A stretch of 64,000 nt of DNA from Phyllostachys edulis (Eukaryota; Streptophyta; Magnoliopsida; Poales; Poaceae), in the NCBI GenBank assembly GCA_036346405.1, contig CM070562.1, positions 103,936,999 to 104,000,998 of the forward strand. The letters run 5' to 3'. Below, piece by piece: positions 26,301-37,085 of this stretch. The number at the start of each line of letters is the position of its first letter. The first letter of the stretch is position 1. The position numbers were made by a program, and so were the translations under genes. The notes below the pieces were generated by a model, which made no database searches, was not told the DNA's origin, and was given only the letters and a program-made list of their open reading frames with translations.

Positions 26301-29300
26301 TCATTCGCGATCAGAATGATCGCTAGCCCAGGTCGCATTAGAGTATGCTGAAGCTGCAAAGAACTGGAGCGAGGAAAGAAAATACGACGAGTGATGGTTC
26401 TGCGAAGATATCGTAGAACACGAAGAAGGTGATTGTAGTGGAGCTAAGTGAGAGCAGAGATGTGGAGCGAGGACGATGCTAGGACGCTTGGAAAAACAGA
26501 GGAAGCAGCTCGCGTGGCACAAAAAAAAATAGAGGGGGCAGCGGTGGTAGAGATAGAGGAAGACACGGGGAGGGTGGCGGCGGCGGTAGCAAAACCCTAA
26601 CTCTAATCTTGCTCTGATATCATGTTGAAATGAGGCTTGTCTATTCCAATAAGCCAAAGGGCCAATATATAACATGTACAAGGTTGTCAATATGCAAAGA
26701 ACACCCTAGGTTATATACATATCTAACAATTTTAACTTACCTTGAGAACTGCCTATGTTTTATTTGCATTTACTATTTGTCTGCAATAAGCATACCAGAT
26801 AGTTTATTGTATCTCCTATATTTGGTCTAGCAACTTAACTAGGCTTTTGCGCTAGTTGCTTAGGATCGTTAGATACTCATATTTGTGTCAAAAATCATCC
26901 CTTCTTTCAAATTAATCTGTCTTCTTTCCCCATATTTACTTCTCTTCAGTGTAGTTGCTATTTACCAATTCTCGTACAGGTATCTCTCTTATATAATGGA
27001 TGTTGCAACCCCTACTGCTGATTGGCTGAATCTCGTTCATGAGCTTTTGTTGCCAGTACTAATGAAGAGCCATGGCAGTGCTACATTGAGCCATCAAGAG
27101 GTACCCATTCCTTTTTCTTCATATATTTGTTTTGCCGGAACAGTGTGCTCTCACAAGTTAGGCAGCTAATTTCATAGATTTATTTAATGTCGTATTGTTA
27201 TTACTAATGTGATCTAATGAACAAATTAATCTACTTATCTGAAATAAGTTAGATTCCACTTCTCCGACTTCTTTATTGTTAGTTTGTTACTTATCTGAAT
27301 GCTCTCGTGGCATTAACATAACATCTCAACACAATTGCTCGACTTGAATTGCTATTAGAATCGCATACTGGGGGAAGTTGAGGAGCAAATTGAGCAAACT
27401 TTAGCGATGGCATTTGAGAATTACAAGTCACTCAATGAGTCTCTGCCATCTGGATTGGTGGAAGATTTTAGGCCTCCAACTGGATTGGCTGCTTCAGCTC
27501 TGGAACCGGCTATAAAACTGTACAGCCTTCTCCATGATGTGCTATCTCCAGAGGCTCAACTGAGATTATGCGGTTACTTCCAGGTCATTCTTCAACTGTT
27601 TTCTATATGTGTATTATCTTGTTTCTCTAGTTGCAACTTATTGAGTTTTAAATTTATGTCCAGGCTGCTGCCAGGAAGCGATCGAGGTGGCACATGCTCG
27701 AGACTGATGAATTTGTAGCAGGAAATTCTGAAGGCATTAGAATGGACTTGGTCACCTTTACCACAGCTTATCAGAAGATGAAATCGTTATGCCATAATAT
27801 ACGTAATGAAATTTTTACAGACATTGAAATTCATAATCAACATATACTTCCCAGGTTCGTGGTTGTATCACTGTGGAACAATTCTGTTGCTTTTGCTTTA
27901 TTTCTACCTTTTAATGAATTGTTTCAATTTCCATTTGTTCCTCCACTTGCACAGTTTTGTCGACCTCCCCAATTTGGCTGCCTCCATCTATAGTGTGGAG
28001 CTCTCAAATAGATTGCGTGCTTTCCTTGTTGCATGTCCTCCTACCGGTCCTTCACCTCCTGTTGCAGATTTAGTGATTGCTACCGCTGATTTTCAGAAGG
28101 ATCTTGCTAGCTGGAACATTTGGTAAAAGTTCTTGTTGATCGGGTTCTCTTCTTGCATTTGTGTTTTGTATATGTAAGGCTGACTTGAATTTATGCACAG
28201 CCCTATCAAAGCTGGTGTTAATGCAAAGGAGTTGTTCCATTTGTACATTGTATTATGGATTGAAGACAGACGGAGGACATTACTGGAAAATTGCAGGCTG
28301 GATAAGGTAAGTGCTGTCCTTTTATTTGCTTTTGTTTGTTGTTGATATAATATTGTACTTGGTTGGCACAGATTCTTCATATGATAAATGCTTGAAATTT
28401 GATTAACAGCATAAAATCTGCTGTTGTTTGCCCCTAGGTGCCAAAGTGGTCCTGTGTTTTTTTCCCTTTACTTATATTTTGTCTTTGTTGAGTGACATTT
28501 GAGAGGTTACGTGTTGATATTGTGGCCTGGTTATTAGCTAAACCTTCATTACATTCACTAAAACAGCTGGAGCAATCAGATTCAAGGTGTGGACCTGTGG
28601 GGGTTTATTCATTCTAAGAGTGTGTGGTAGGCTGGTAGCACCTCCTGTGGTGTTGGATCTGGTACCTAGAAATGTTGATAGATAGTAACCAATAAATATT
28701 GAAAAATTGGTTTGATTGGTTGTGTTTATAGTGTCCCTGCTCATATGCGATGGTTTGCAGTTGAAAGTTAGCCAGCTATGGAGATTAATGTTAGCCAGAC
28801 AGTAGTTTTAGTGTTAGTAATTCTGATGCCTCTTTTGACTTGAATGACACGGTGTTTGAGACACATTTTTTGTTAACTCTTTATTTTGAAAAGCTGTTGG
28901 TTCTCCAGAGTAATTACTGTACCATATGGTCCACCCTTTGGGATCTTATTGTGCATTACCTTTGCCAATTGTCAGGTTAAATGGTCAGGAGTTAGGACTC
29001 AGCATATGACAACACCTTTTGTGGACGAGATGTATGATTTGCTGAAGAATACATTGACAGAGTATGAGGTTATCATTTCCCGATGGCCAGAATACATATT
29101 TGTTCTTGAGAATGTATGTATGGATTCACTTGCAGACCCTTTAATTGATTTATTTGCATCAGAAAGAAATCTGACTTACAACGTTGTTTTGATTGCTTTA
29201 AAACAAAAAGGCTATTGCAGATGTTGAGAAAGCAGTAATCGAGTCTCTAGAAAAACAGTATGTGGATGTTTTGGCTCCACTTAAGGATTGTATCACCCCA

Positions 29301-31255
29301 AAGAAATTTGGCCTCAAATATGTACAGAAACTCACAAAGCGCAATTCGATGTGCCCCTATACTGTACCTGAAGATGTAAGTTTTGGTGTTGATTCACATT
29401 TCTTGAGACTTCAGTTCTTAATATCTGACCCCCTATCTGCTTTCAGCTGGGCATTCTCTTGAATACAATGAAAAGACTACTTGATGTTTTGCGGCCAAGG
29501 ATTGAGAGCCATCTTAAGTCATGGAGTTCTTGTGTACCTAATGGAGGAAATACAGCAGCCATTGGAGAAAGACTTAGTGAAGTTACTGTAACATTGAGGG
29601 CCAAATTCCGAAACTACATGCAAGCTGTTGTGGAGAAGCTGTCGGAAAATGTGAGTGTTTTGCAAAATTTTGATGATGTTTACCTTTTCAGATGTTGGCA
29701 TGTTGCAATCATTTTAAAGATTGATGCTTAAGGCTTTTGCATTTATTGCTCACACTGGACATGAACTGACATTTGTTCCCTTAAAAAACTGAGTCATTTT
29801 TGCTACACAACTCTTCCATATTTTGTTTTCCTTCTGCTGCATAAGTTTCTCATTCCATGCTGCTAGTTCCACAGTGGATCTGCAAGATGCAATCAGGATT
29901 CCATTGTTGAATGTTTTTAACTGAAGTTGATATGAATCTTGATATTTTATCGTATTGCAAATGTTGATCGGTTTGTTTTGGTGGATTGTTATGTGGGTTT
30001 GAGAATTCCATTGAGGAAAACATTGTGAATTAAGCTTGATTATAGTGAGTCCTGGTAGCCTACTTTCTGTTTGCACCTTCAGCAATTTGGCCATTGACCC
30101 AGTTATAGAGACACAAACTTTACTGTCACTTTATATGGATAATGTGCTGTTATGCACTTATGCTTGTTGAAAACTACAGGGTTCTTATCTTTTGTTATTT
30201 TTGTATGCAGACCCGCATGCAAAATACCACAAAGCTTAAGAAGATCATTCAGGATTCAAAAGAATTGGTGATGGAGTCTGATATTCGCAGCAGGATGCAG
30301 GCGTTAAAGGATCAGCTAATTGAGGCAATAAATCATGTGCACAAAGTCTCTGAAGTTCATGTGTTCGTAGCCATATGCCGAGGTTTTTGGGACCGAATGG
30401 GACAGGTATATGAATTATCAATAGCACCATTATTTTTTTCCCCCTAATCACATGTGTTACTAATTAACCTATTTTTAGGATGTCTTGAGTTTCCTGGAGA
30501 ATCGCAAAGAAAACAGAGCCTGGTATAAAGGCGCTCGAGTCGCAGTATCTGTAAGTTCATGTTCCTACAGCCCCTTGTACTGCTCATGGCCCATTTATTC
30601 AGTGTTTGCTTGTTGATGCTCCTCATCTCTGCCATGGTTAAATAAGTGTGTAAAGTCGAAAAAATCCCAGAACCGGATTTCAAAGGTTGACCGGGTGAAC
30701 AGTGACCGGCTGGAAAATTTGAATTTAACTTCTCTCATCATTTCCTAGGTTGGTTTAGGCCCATTTTGTACTAGACTATGTATTGTATGAGCTAAACATG
30801 CTTGAATTATTGTTTTTGGCCGGTTTGCACTTCATATGAGATAAATATGTTAGATTACGTATTTTATGAGCTAAATATGCTAAATTACATATTGTATGAG
30901 CTAAATATGCACTTCATTAAACACTTTTGAATTCAAAATTCCAGCTGGTTTTTCCAGTAACTGGTTTTCAAACTCCGCAATTCAAATTTCAGATTTTGAA
31001 TTTTGTCCTATTTTTTTCGGGATTTCCGGTAACCGGCCGGTTACCGGTACCGGCCGCTGAGCGGGATTTGTCCTAGTAACAGTTTTTGGATCCTTGCTGC
31101 AGGTGTTGGATGATACATTTGCATCTCAGATGCAGCAGCTGCTTGGTAATACACTCCAACCGAAGGACCTGGAGCCACCCAGATCCATCATGGAAGTTCG
31201 CTCTATTCTCTGTAAAGATGCACCCCGACAGAAGAACTCTACTTTCTATTATTGA
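20310..31255 (+). CDS. Conserved plant protein of unknown function, 1260 aa, 22 exons
   Basis: Exons: 20310-20357, 20470-21189, 21874-22055, 22157-22231, 22313-22447, 23605-23723, 24105-24401, 24473-24560, 24747-24852, 25000-25110, 25507-25670, 26980-27100, 27359-27583, 27664-27854, 27955-28122, 28201-28306, 28976-29113, 29211-29375, 29447-29650, 30211-30405, 30479-30550 and 31103-31255. They sum to 3783 nt in one frame with GT-AG introns. The protein starts MFTEGLDRDALKWVREG, then has a Ser/Arg/Gly-rich, probably disordered first ~300 residues. A conserved block follows (GPWYSVLAYDACVRLCLHAW), then a β-rich segment around LIIDVSDSKGKLCGRVVAQV and HELVGRIQLCVHYT that resembles a C2 domain, then a long helical region to the end. 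I recognise it as the family of Arabidopsis AT4G24610/AT5G65440 (recalled), whose biochemical role I do not know. An ATG also lies at 20307, directly before. No lesions were found. Intron 11 holds a small copia element and intron 6 a tandem duplication. Confidence 0.9.
23725..24087. repeat. Tandem duplication (~186 bp) inside intron 6
   Basis: The segment beginning TATAGCAATCATATACACTT at 23725 recurs at 23911 with a few substitutions and a roughly 12-bp deletion. It starts right after the 5' splice site, and the second copy lacks the GT donor dinucleotide context (ACTATAGC against GGTATAGC). Confidence 0.92.
25752..26728 (-). mobile_element. Miniature Ty1/copia element with ~107-bp LTRs in intron 11
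   Basis: Near-identical direct repeats at 25752-25860 and 26623-26728 form short LTRs. On the minus strand they run TGTTAGATATGTATATA ... TCATTTCAACA. The 5-bp target duplication ATTTT flanks both ends (25747-25751 and 26729-26733). Next to the 5' LTR on the minus strand is a TGATATCAGAGC primer-binding site (about 26,609-26,620), and a purine-rich AAGAGGTGG lies by the 3' LTR. Only about 760 bp separate the LTRs, so this is an internally deleted, non-autonomous insertion, antisense to the host gene. Confidence 0.9.
25958..26197 (-). pseudogene. Copia RNase H fragment inside the miniature element
   Basis: The minus strand encodes AEITWLRWLLEDFGVSVSAP, LLSDSTGAISIARDPVRHEL and TKHIGADASYMRSHVQNQ, the C-terminal part of a copia RNase H (the DS-AI-IA and KHI motifs are typical). 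It is all that remains of pol; gag, protease, integrase and reverse transcriptase are missing. Confidence 0.9.
30775..30915. repeat. ~30-bp minisatellite in intron 21
   Basis: Three to four degenerate copies of a unit with the core TGTATTGTATGAGCTAAACA / TATTTTATGAGCTAAATATG. Just downstream (31,026-31,047) lies a perfect palindrome whose core is GTAACCGGCCGGTTAC, part of a CCGG/GGTTACC-rich transposon-like relic. Confidence 0.75.
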
Positions 31256-31621
31256 ACATTTCTTTTTGTGTACATACGAGCCATGCACATTAGAATCTGC
31301 AGCTTTTCACTGGAAGAATCAGGGAAAGAGTCACGCTGCGCAATGGCCAAAGTGAAGATGCGGGGATCTTTGTAAAGAAAAAGAAACGGCAGACCACAGG
31401 AGGCCCCATAAAATATGTATATGAGAAGCTAGGCTATCGTGTTAATCCATCAAAAAATGCTTTCCTGGTTAACCGGGTTCAAATGGTTCCCATTGCCTGT
31501 GGGATGGTCTACATTCAGAAATTGAGTTATATTTTTCTCTCGTGTTAGTTTAAGTGACACTGTAGGTTAGCTTTATTCATAGCACCTAAGAGAGCCCTCC
31601 CAATTGCTATTATTAGTTTTT

Positions 31622-31700
31622 GAACATGTTGACTGGTTTATAGAAATTCATTCATATTTTGACCATGTTGACTGGTTTATAGAAATTCATTCATACTTGT
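31622..31700. repeat. 39-bp tandem duplication
   Basis: CATGTTGACTGGTTTATAGA followed by AATTCATTCATA occurs at 31,625 and again at 31,664. Confidence 0.9.
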
Positions 31701-31728
31701 AAGGTACGGACGATAGTTTTGTTCGTAA

Positions 31729-31917
31729 CTGACGTCCCTGTATAGTAATGGCGTACACAAATATCCGGCCGAGCTGGTGAAGCCAGATTCCAGCGCATTG
31801 GCAAAAAAAATCTACTTGGAAGTTGGAACTGATGTGTTTCACCTTGTTAATAGCACAGTCATCCGAATCCTTTTACTGGTGGATGCAAAGGAAATAGATC
31901 ACCTGTTGAAGGTTCAG
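31729..31917 (+). pseudogene. Coding-like orphan exon fragment
   Basis: An open stretch of 63 codons without ATG reads like a real protein: KYPAELVKPDSSALAKKIYL then EVGTDVFHLVNSTVIRILLL and VDAKEIDHLLKVQ. It ends at CAG followed by GTACGC, a good 5' splice site. No continuation exon was found and I do not recognise the family. It could be a relic exon of a lost or captured gene, or a chance ORF. Confidence 0.35.
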
Positions 31918-33402
31918 GTACGCGCCGATCTCCCCTAGCCAGCATTTTTTTCCCATTCTGATATATCTCGTGGATACAATACCACGGACTCAGCAAATTC
32001 TCCCCTACCCAGACAGATATAGCGAGGAACGGATGCCACATTCTTCAGCGTACTGCCGTTGTTAGCCAGTCTGTTAGCCTCTCCATTCTTTGTGCAGCTA
32101 GACTGGTCGTGCGCATCCCATTATCCATATCCATGCAAGCACGTTGTAAAAACCTCCCTCCTCCCGGCTGATCCGGCTTGTACACTCGGTTGTACTTGTA
32201 TTTATATATACTCGAGCAATACATCGACTGAACCCTGCGGTTCATTACTCGCAACCATGATTAGGAGCCAAAACGTGCTTGTATGTACGTCCAAATTGCA
32301 ATCTCTCGTACCACATTCACAAAAGACCCTCGATATTTCCCAGCTTATTAGTACGTATTTTATACCCTTGAACAGTACGTTCAACCAGTCCGCGCGCCAC
32401 AACAACCTGCCATCTGCCGAGCTCGGCTGCCTCACCGATCTCAAACCGCGCGATCTCTCCTATTTACTTTCCCGTCTGCCCTCACTTGTCACTAGTGGAG
32501 ACCGGAGATCGCTCGGCCCACCTCCATTCTGCCGCGGCAACACGAGGACGTCGCCGACGATTCATTAAGCCACTACCACGCGGCAACGGCAAGGCCAACC
32601 TTACCGTTGTGCGCGCCGAGCTGCAGGCGCCACGTGCCGCCGGCCTCCGCACGGCCACGGCAAAATAGCTGCTCACCGTAGCGTGCGCGGGGCAGCAGTC
32701 ACCACGTGCCGCCGATATGCGCGGTGCAGCGTAAGCGAGACCGCGCGGCCACGGCAATCTGCGCTGCGCTGCCCTGCCATCACGTACGAGCGCGGGGCGC
32801 TGCTGTGGGGCACCGGGTCATCACGAGCGCGGCCGCGGAGCACCAGGTCCCACGGCTGATCGCCTGATACGGGAGTAAATCGCACGCCGAGCACAGGCGC
32901 ACGCCTAAGAATTTGGGGTGCTACGGTTTTGAGGCGGGCGCCCTGGGGATGGCCAGTCGTGCAACCGTGCTCAGGCTACTCCGCCTGCCGTTGCACTCAG
33001 CAGATCATCACAAAAGTTCACAAGAGTGCATCAGTCTTTCACCAGGTAATATGTACTTTGGATTAAACTTGGGCGCTCTGGCCGATTACTGGAGCACAAG
33101 GGTGAGGCCCCAACAGGACGTCAGGATGCTTTCCAGCAAAGTGGGAATTTCTTGCCACCGCCGTCTCATCATCCCAGGTGATGAAGGCATCAGCAAATGT
33201 CATGCGACAAGACATCTGGAAAATTAATATTATGATCACAGACTATGAAGTACCAACGTTTTACTCAATCCACTTAGAACATCACTCAAATGTAGTCGCA
33301 CTTTAACAGGATGTGACGTCCCAATTATTTCAGTACTCAGCAGGCATTGGCAATATGGCAGTGTTCCATAGACAGCTGCATCCAGAATTACATTGTGCAA
33401 CA

Positions 33403-35310
33403 CTAGGCGCTAAGAACTTCAATCTCGAATATCAGCACTGAGTTTGGCCGAATTCCCCAGGCCGGAAACCCACCTGCTCCATACGCATAATCTGGGGTGC
33501 ACTGCAACGAGAACACTCGAAATATCAGATGCCAGGATACCGGTACGATAAATAATTCTAAACAATACCATCTCTATACAAATGGTCTCTCGGAGCAGGG
33601 GAAACTATATGAATTGCAAAGACCCATTATCCATATGTAAGCTGTTTTAGACACGTTTCTGCCATGGACAGATAGAAGTACCATGTATGCATTCAAGCAC
33701 AACGGGAAATTCACAGAAGTAATAATGAAATGTCAAATGAATCAGTAAAGAAATTGTCGGACACTAAAACAATCCTGCAAACACATCAAATTAATTTGAT
33801 TTTTCTGAACAACATACCTGAATACGAGCAACTTCACCCACTTGCATGGTCATAACTCCCTCATCCCATCCTATAAGAAAGAGAGTTGGTATTATTACAT
33901 TAATCGGAAGAGTTTACTTGCACCAACCAATAGATCACGATTTTGCAACCACTGTTGTGATGGCTTGGCATGCAAACATGCAATATGAGACTGGAGCGGT
34001 CATGAAAAATGTACAGTTTACTTTTAAAACAGTACTGTAAATATTCCAATATGCCGTAGTGATCTATGCCATTACCAGCGTAAATCAAAGGCTTAAGAGT
34101 TCCTTCATCAAGAGAAACCACAACTGGCAAGTTATGAACAAAGTTAAATGATAACATAAATAGCAAAGGCAAACAGTGCATATTTGCAGCTATATCACGG
34201 ATTTGGTAGATACTCTCAAGTGCACAATAGAAAAACAACACCCAGAGCACTAAGCTCATGCTCTGATACATCAATAACCATCGAAAGAACTATTTTGATG
34301 GAACAATATGATATATGAAGTCGAAAGGAGAAATCAAGACAGCTAGATAATTATTCCCCTTCTAACTCTTCTAATGAAACAAACAACAGACATTTAGATG
34401 TGATGAAAAACTCATTTCACTTCCAGCAGATAACAATAGCAAATAAGAACAAATGCGCCAACAAAGAAAAGGTGAAATGATTGTGTATGGAGTGAATAGC
34501 TCTTTGACATGAGATTACCTTTGATCACTGAGCCCAGGCCAATATTGAAACTGAATGGCTGCTGCCCAGGGTCCTTGGTACTGAAAGAGGCAAAGGACAG
34601 AACATGGTCAGATGAAATTTCTAGCTTATGTGAATATTTGTGGAAAATATCCTATCCACAAGTTTTTTATTTACGAGGTGCAGCAACAAATTTCCTACCA
34701 GCGAACAATTTGTACACAATATATGGCAAAAGACAGCATTTTTTTTACTGCAGTGATGCTAAGATAGTCGCACAAAAAAGGAAAAAGATTCGTTTCTTAC
34801 CTCCAAAACTTCTTAGAGAGATCACCATCCTTCCCTGCAGAAAACAACACAGCAAACGACAGAAGTTAGTCCCCAAAAAAACAGAATTTAGCGAATAATT
34901 ACCGCAGAACAGAGTCTACCGCCTATAACAAAAAGGAAGAAAAAGGAACAATAATTGGGACTGCGGTACACTTCCAAGTCGCAATTATGTATCAAATCTA
35001 TATTAACTACTCAAGACACAAACTTCGCGACCTAAACACCCGGGCGGAAAGAAAATTCACCGCCTCCTACGCATCAAGGTTGCTCTATTTATCCAACACG
35101 AGATGGATCTGGAAGCATCTAGAACTAACCCCTAAAGTGATACATGTCACATACGCGTAAGCTCCAAGAAAAACGAAAAGTAAATAAATAAGGGGGTTTA
35201 GGGATGAAGGGAAGGGGCGAACCGTAGCCGGTGCAGTGGACTGTGACCTTCTGGCCCTTGACGGGCTTGGGGCCGGTGCCGGCTTTCAGGATCTGCTTCT
35301 CGAACCCCAT
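33403..35310 (-). CDS. FKBP12: FKBP12-type peptidyl-prolyl cis-trans isomerase
   Basis: Five exons on the minus strand, 5' to 3': 35310-35223, 34834-34801, 34580-34519, 33870-33818 and 33501-33403, joined in phase to 111 aa. The protein starts MGFEKQILKAGTGPKPVKGQ and contains VTVHCTGYGKDGDLSKKFWS, DPGQQPFSFNIGLGSVIKGW, DEGVMTMQVGEVARIQC and PDYAYGAGGFPAWGIRPNS, ending LIFEIEVLSA. It is a single FK506-binding domain with no targeting signal, so cytosolic/nuclear. The family catalyses rotation about X-Pro bonds and in many organisms binds FK506 or rapamycin through the pocket formed by the conserved Trp, Tyr, Phe and Ile positions, which are present. Length matches plant FKBP12. No lesions were seen. 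Confidence 0.96.
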
Positions 35311-36866
35311 CTTATCTTCTTCTCCGCCTGTCAGTCCTCGTCTCGACTCGACTCGACTCTCCTTGCGGCAGCGGCGTTTGTGTTGTGAGTTGTGCTCGGC
35401 AGGATTCTTTTATCACCTCGCGATGTAAGGTGCACCGACTTTTTATCCCCAGCGCGACTCCGCTTGATGGAGACATCAACTTATGGAATACCTAGTGGTC
35501 CTTTGATCTCATGTTTTTGTTTTAGTGAGTTTTTCTAATAACATATTTTTATGATAAATATAGATTTTCAGTTATATTCAGATAGAAAATTAGAATAGTA
35601 TTTAATGAAATCATTGCTTCGCTAGCAATCTGCTTTTAACCATTCACAATTTCTTTTGAGGGTTTCTCAAAGATAGGTGGGGTGGGGTGGGGTGGGGTGG
35701 TTTGTTATCTTTGTTTTATCATACTTAATCAAACGGCACTTTAGTTCGCTAGGCTCTAAATGTAATTTAACAAAATCTGGTTATAAAATAAAATCTAGGA
35801 TTCAAACAGTAAGGTGTCACATAGTGTGTAATTTATAGGATTTAAATAGTAGCCTCTAGATATGACACACAAAACTATAAATTGGACTAGCCACCACTTA
35901 GTGAGTTTGTATTTTTTTTTAAAGATGTGCAATTGATTAACACAATCACCCTTTGTAAAAGCTTAGCAACTGGTAGGTCACAAGATTAAATTTCAGGAAA
36001 AAAAAAGGAGTACAAGTAATTCAGTCGAAGTCAAAGCTGTGGAATTTGACCGCAAGAGACGAGTGCCGCACTAATTGGACTAGCCACTGGTTGGCCAAGT
36101 TTCCTTAATTGGTCAAGTGAAAAAGGAGTTAAAAAATGACATCATCTATAATGGAGGATAAAAAGATTCTGCTCAATACATAATGAACAAGTCATCACAA
36201 GTATTTTTTTTTTTAATATGGATACATGTTTATATAACAAACATGTTTAAGATTACTTTATTTTTATGTTTAGCAAAATTAACTGTTGTTCTAAATAGCT
36301 GTAATTACTCTCGATTAAAATGTAAACAAACATGATTGTGTTCGAGATAAGCCACGCTAGTCGGTTTTCACATACATATTAACCGAGTTGTGCTGATATA
36401 TTAAAAAAAAAATCAAAACTGGTTTAATCAACTTTAACCAGCAAACTTCTATTTAAGCTAAGAATTAGCATATCTCATCTAAATATTTTTCACAAAGTAA
36501 TATAATATTTTCTTCAAGTTTAAGCCACTAGATTTGAGCACAAACCCACCCAAAGAAAAAGGAGAAAAACCGAACCAGAATACCGGTCCCACCTACCAGA
36601 CTCTGTAGCATCCATAACCAGTTAACCACATTACGCCCGGATGCGCCAGTCGTTTCCCACGAAACCGTTCCGAAGGCACCCAACGCCGCGAGCCCATAAA
36701 CGCACCCAGCGCCAGCGGCCAGCGCACCGCCGCTCGTCCCATTAGATTTTCCACAAAAAGCCTCCCAATTCCGCAGCCAATCTCCCACCGGCGGCAACCG
36801 CCGATGGAGGCCTAGCACCGGAGGCCCCACCACCCCAACCCGGCGGATCCACCAGTGCACCCCTCC
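35311..36866. other. Divergent intergenic region between FKBP12 and the methyltransferase-like gene
   Basis: Shared upstream region of two divergently transcribed genes. Mostly AT-rich with no coding segment. A G-rich run is at 35,676-35,700. From about 36,540 on it is GC-rich leader of the downstream gene. Confidence 0.55.
35676..35700 (+). repeat. (GGGGT)n run, possible G-quadruplex
   Basis: Four blocks of four G spaced by single T (GGTGGGGTGGGGTGGGGTGG type), about 370 bp upstream of the FKBP12 start codon. Confidence 0.85.
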
Positions 36867-36977
36867 ATGGAGACCGAGCGGATCCGGCAGCTCCTCCTCC
36901 TCACGCTCCGCGCGCCGCACGCCCGCCTCGCCCTCGTGGGTGGCAACCACACCGCCGCCCGCTTCTGCACCCGCTAG
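36867..36977 (+). CDS. Upstream ORF, 36 codons, in frame with the main ORF
   Basis: Starts ATGGAGACC with a G at +4 and encodes METERIRQLLLLTLRAPHAR then LALVGGNHTAARFCTR before TAG. The composition is not simply GC bias: a hydrophobic, arginine-rich peptide with a VGGNHTAARF tail. It lies 108 nt before the main start at 37086, and the spacer has no stop in this frame, so the TAG alone separates the two. I recall that Arabidopsis relatives of the downstream protein are annotated as conserved-peptide-uORF loci (CPuORF46/47), which would make this a translational control peptide; that link is from memory. Confidence 0.6.
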   Translation: METERIRQLLLLTLRAPHARLALVGGNHTAARFCTR

Positions 36978-37085
36978 GCCCGTCCCCCTCCTCCCTCCGC
37001 GCCGGCCTTCTCTTCAGCACCGTCTGCACGGTATAATCTCTCACCCAACCCGCGCATCCGCGCCCTGCGAACGCGGCGGCCTCCG

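Larger units (their letters stand above)
31256..33402. other. Intergenic region downstream of the 22-exon gene
   Basis: Holds the 3' UTR of the large gene, a 39-bp tandem duplication at 31,622-31,700, a coding-like fragment at 31,729-31,917, and GC-rich sequence (32,400-33,000) in which no convincing gene was recognised. The last ~100 bases are the 3' UTR of FKBP12. Confidence 0.5.
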
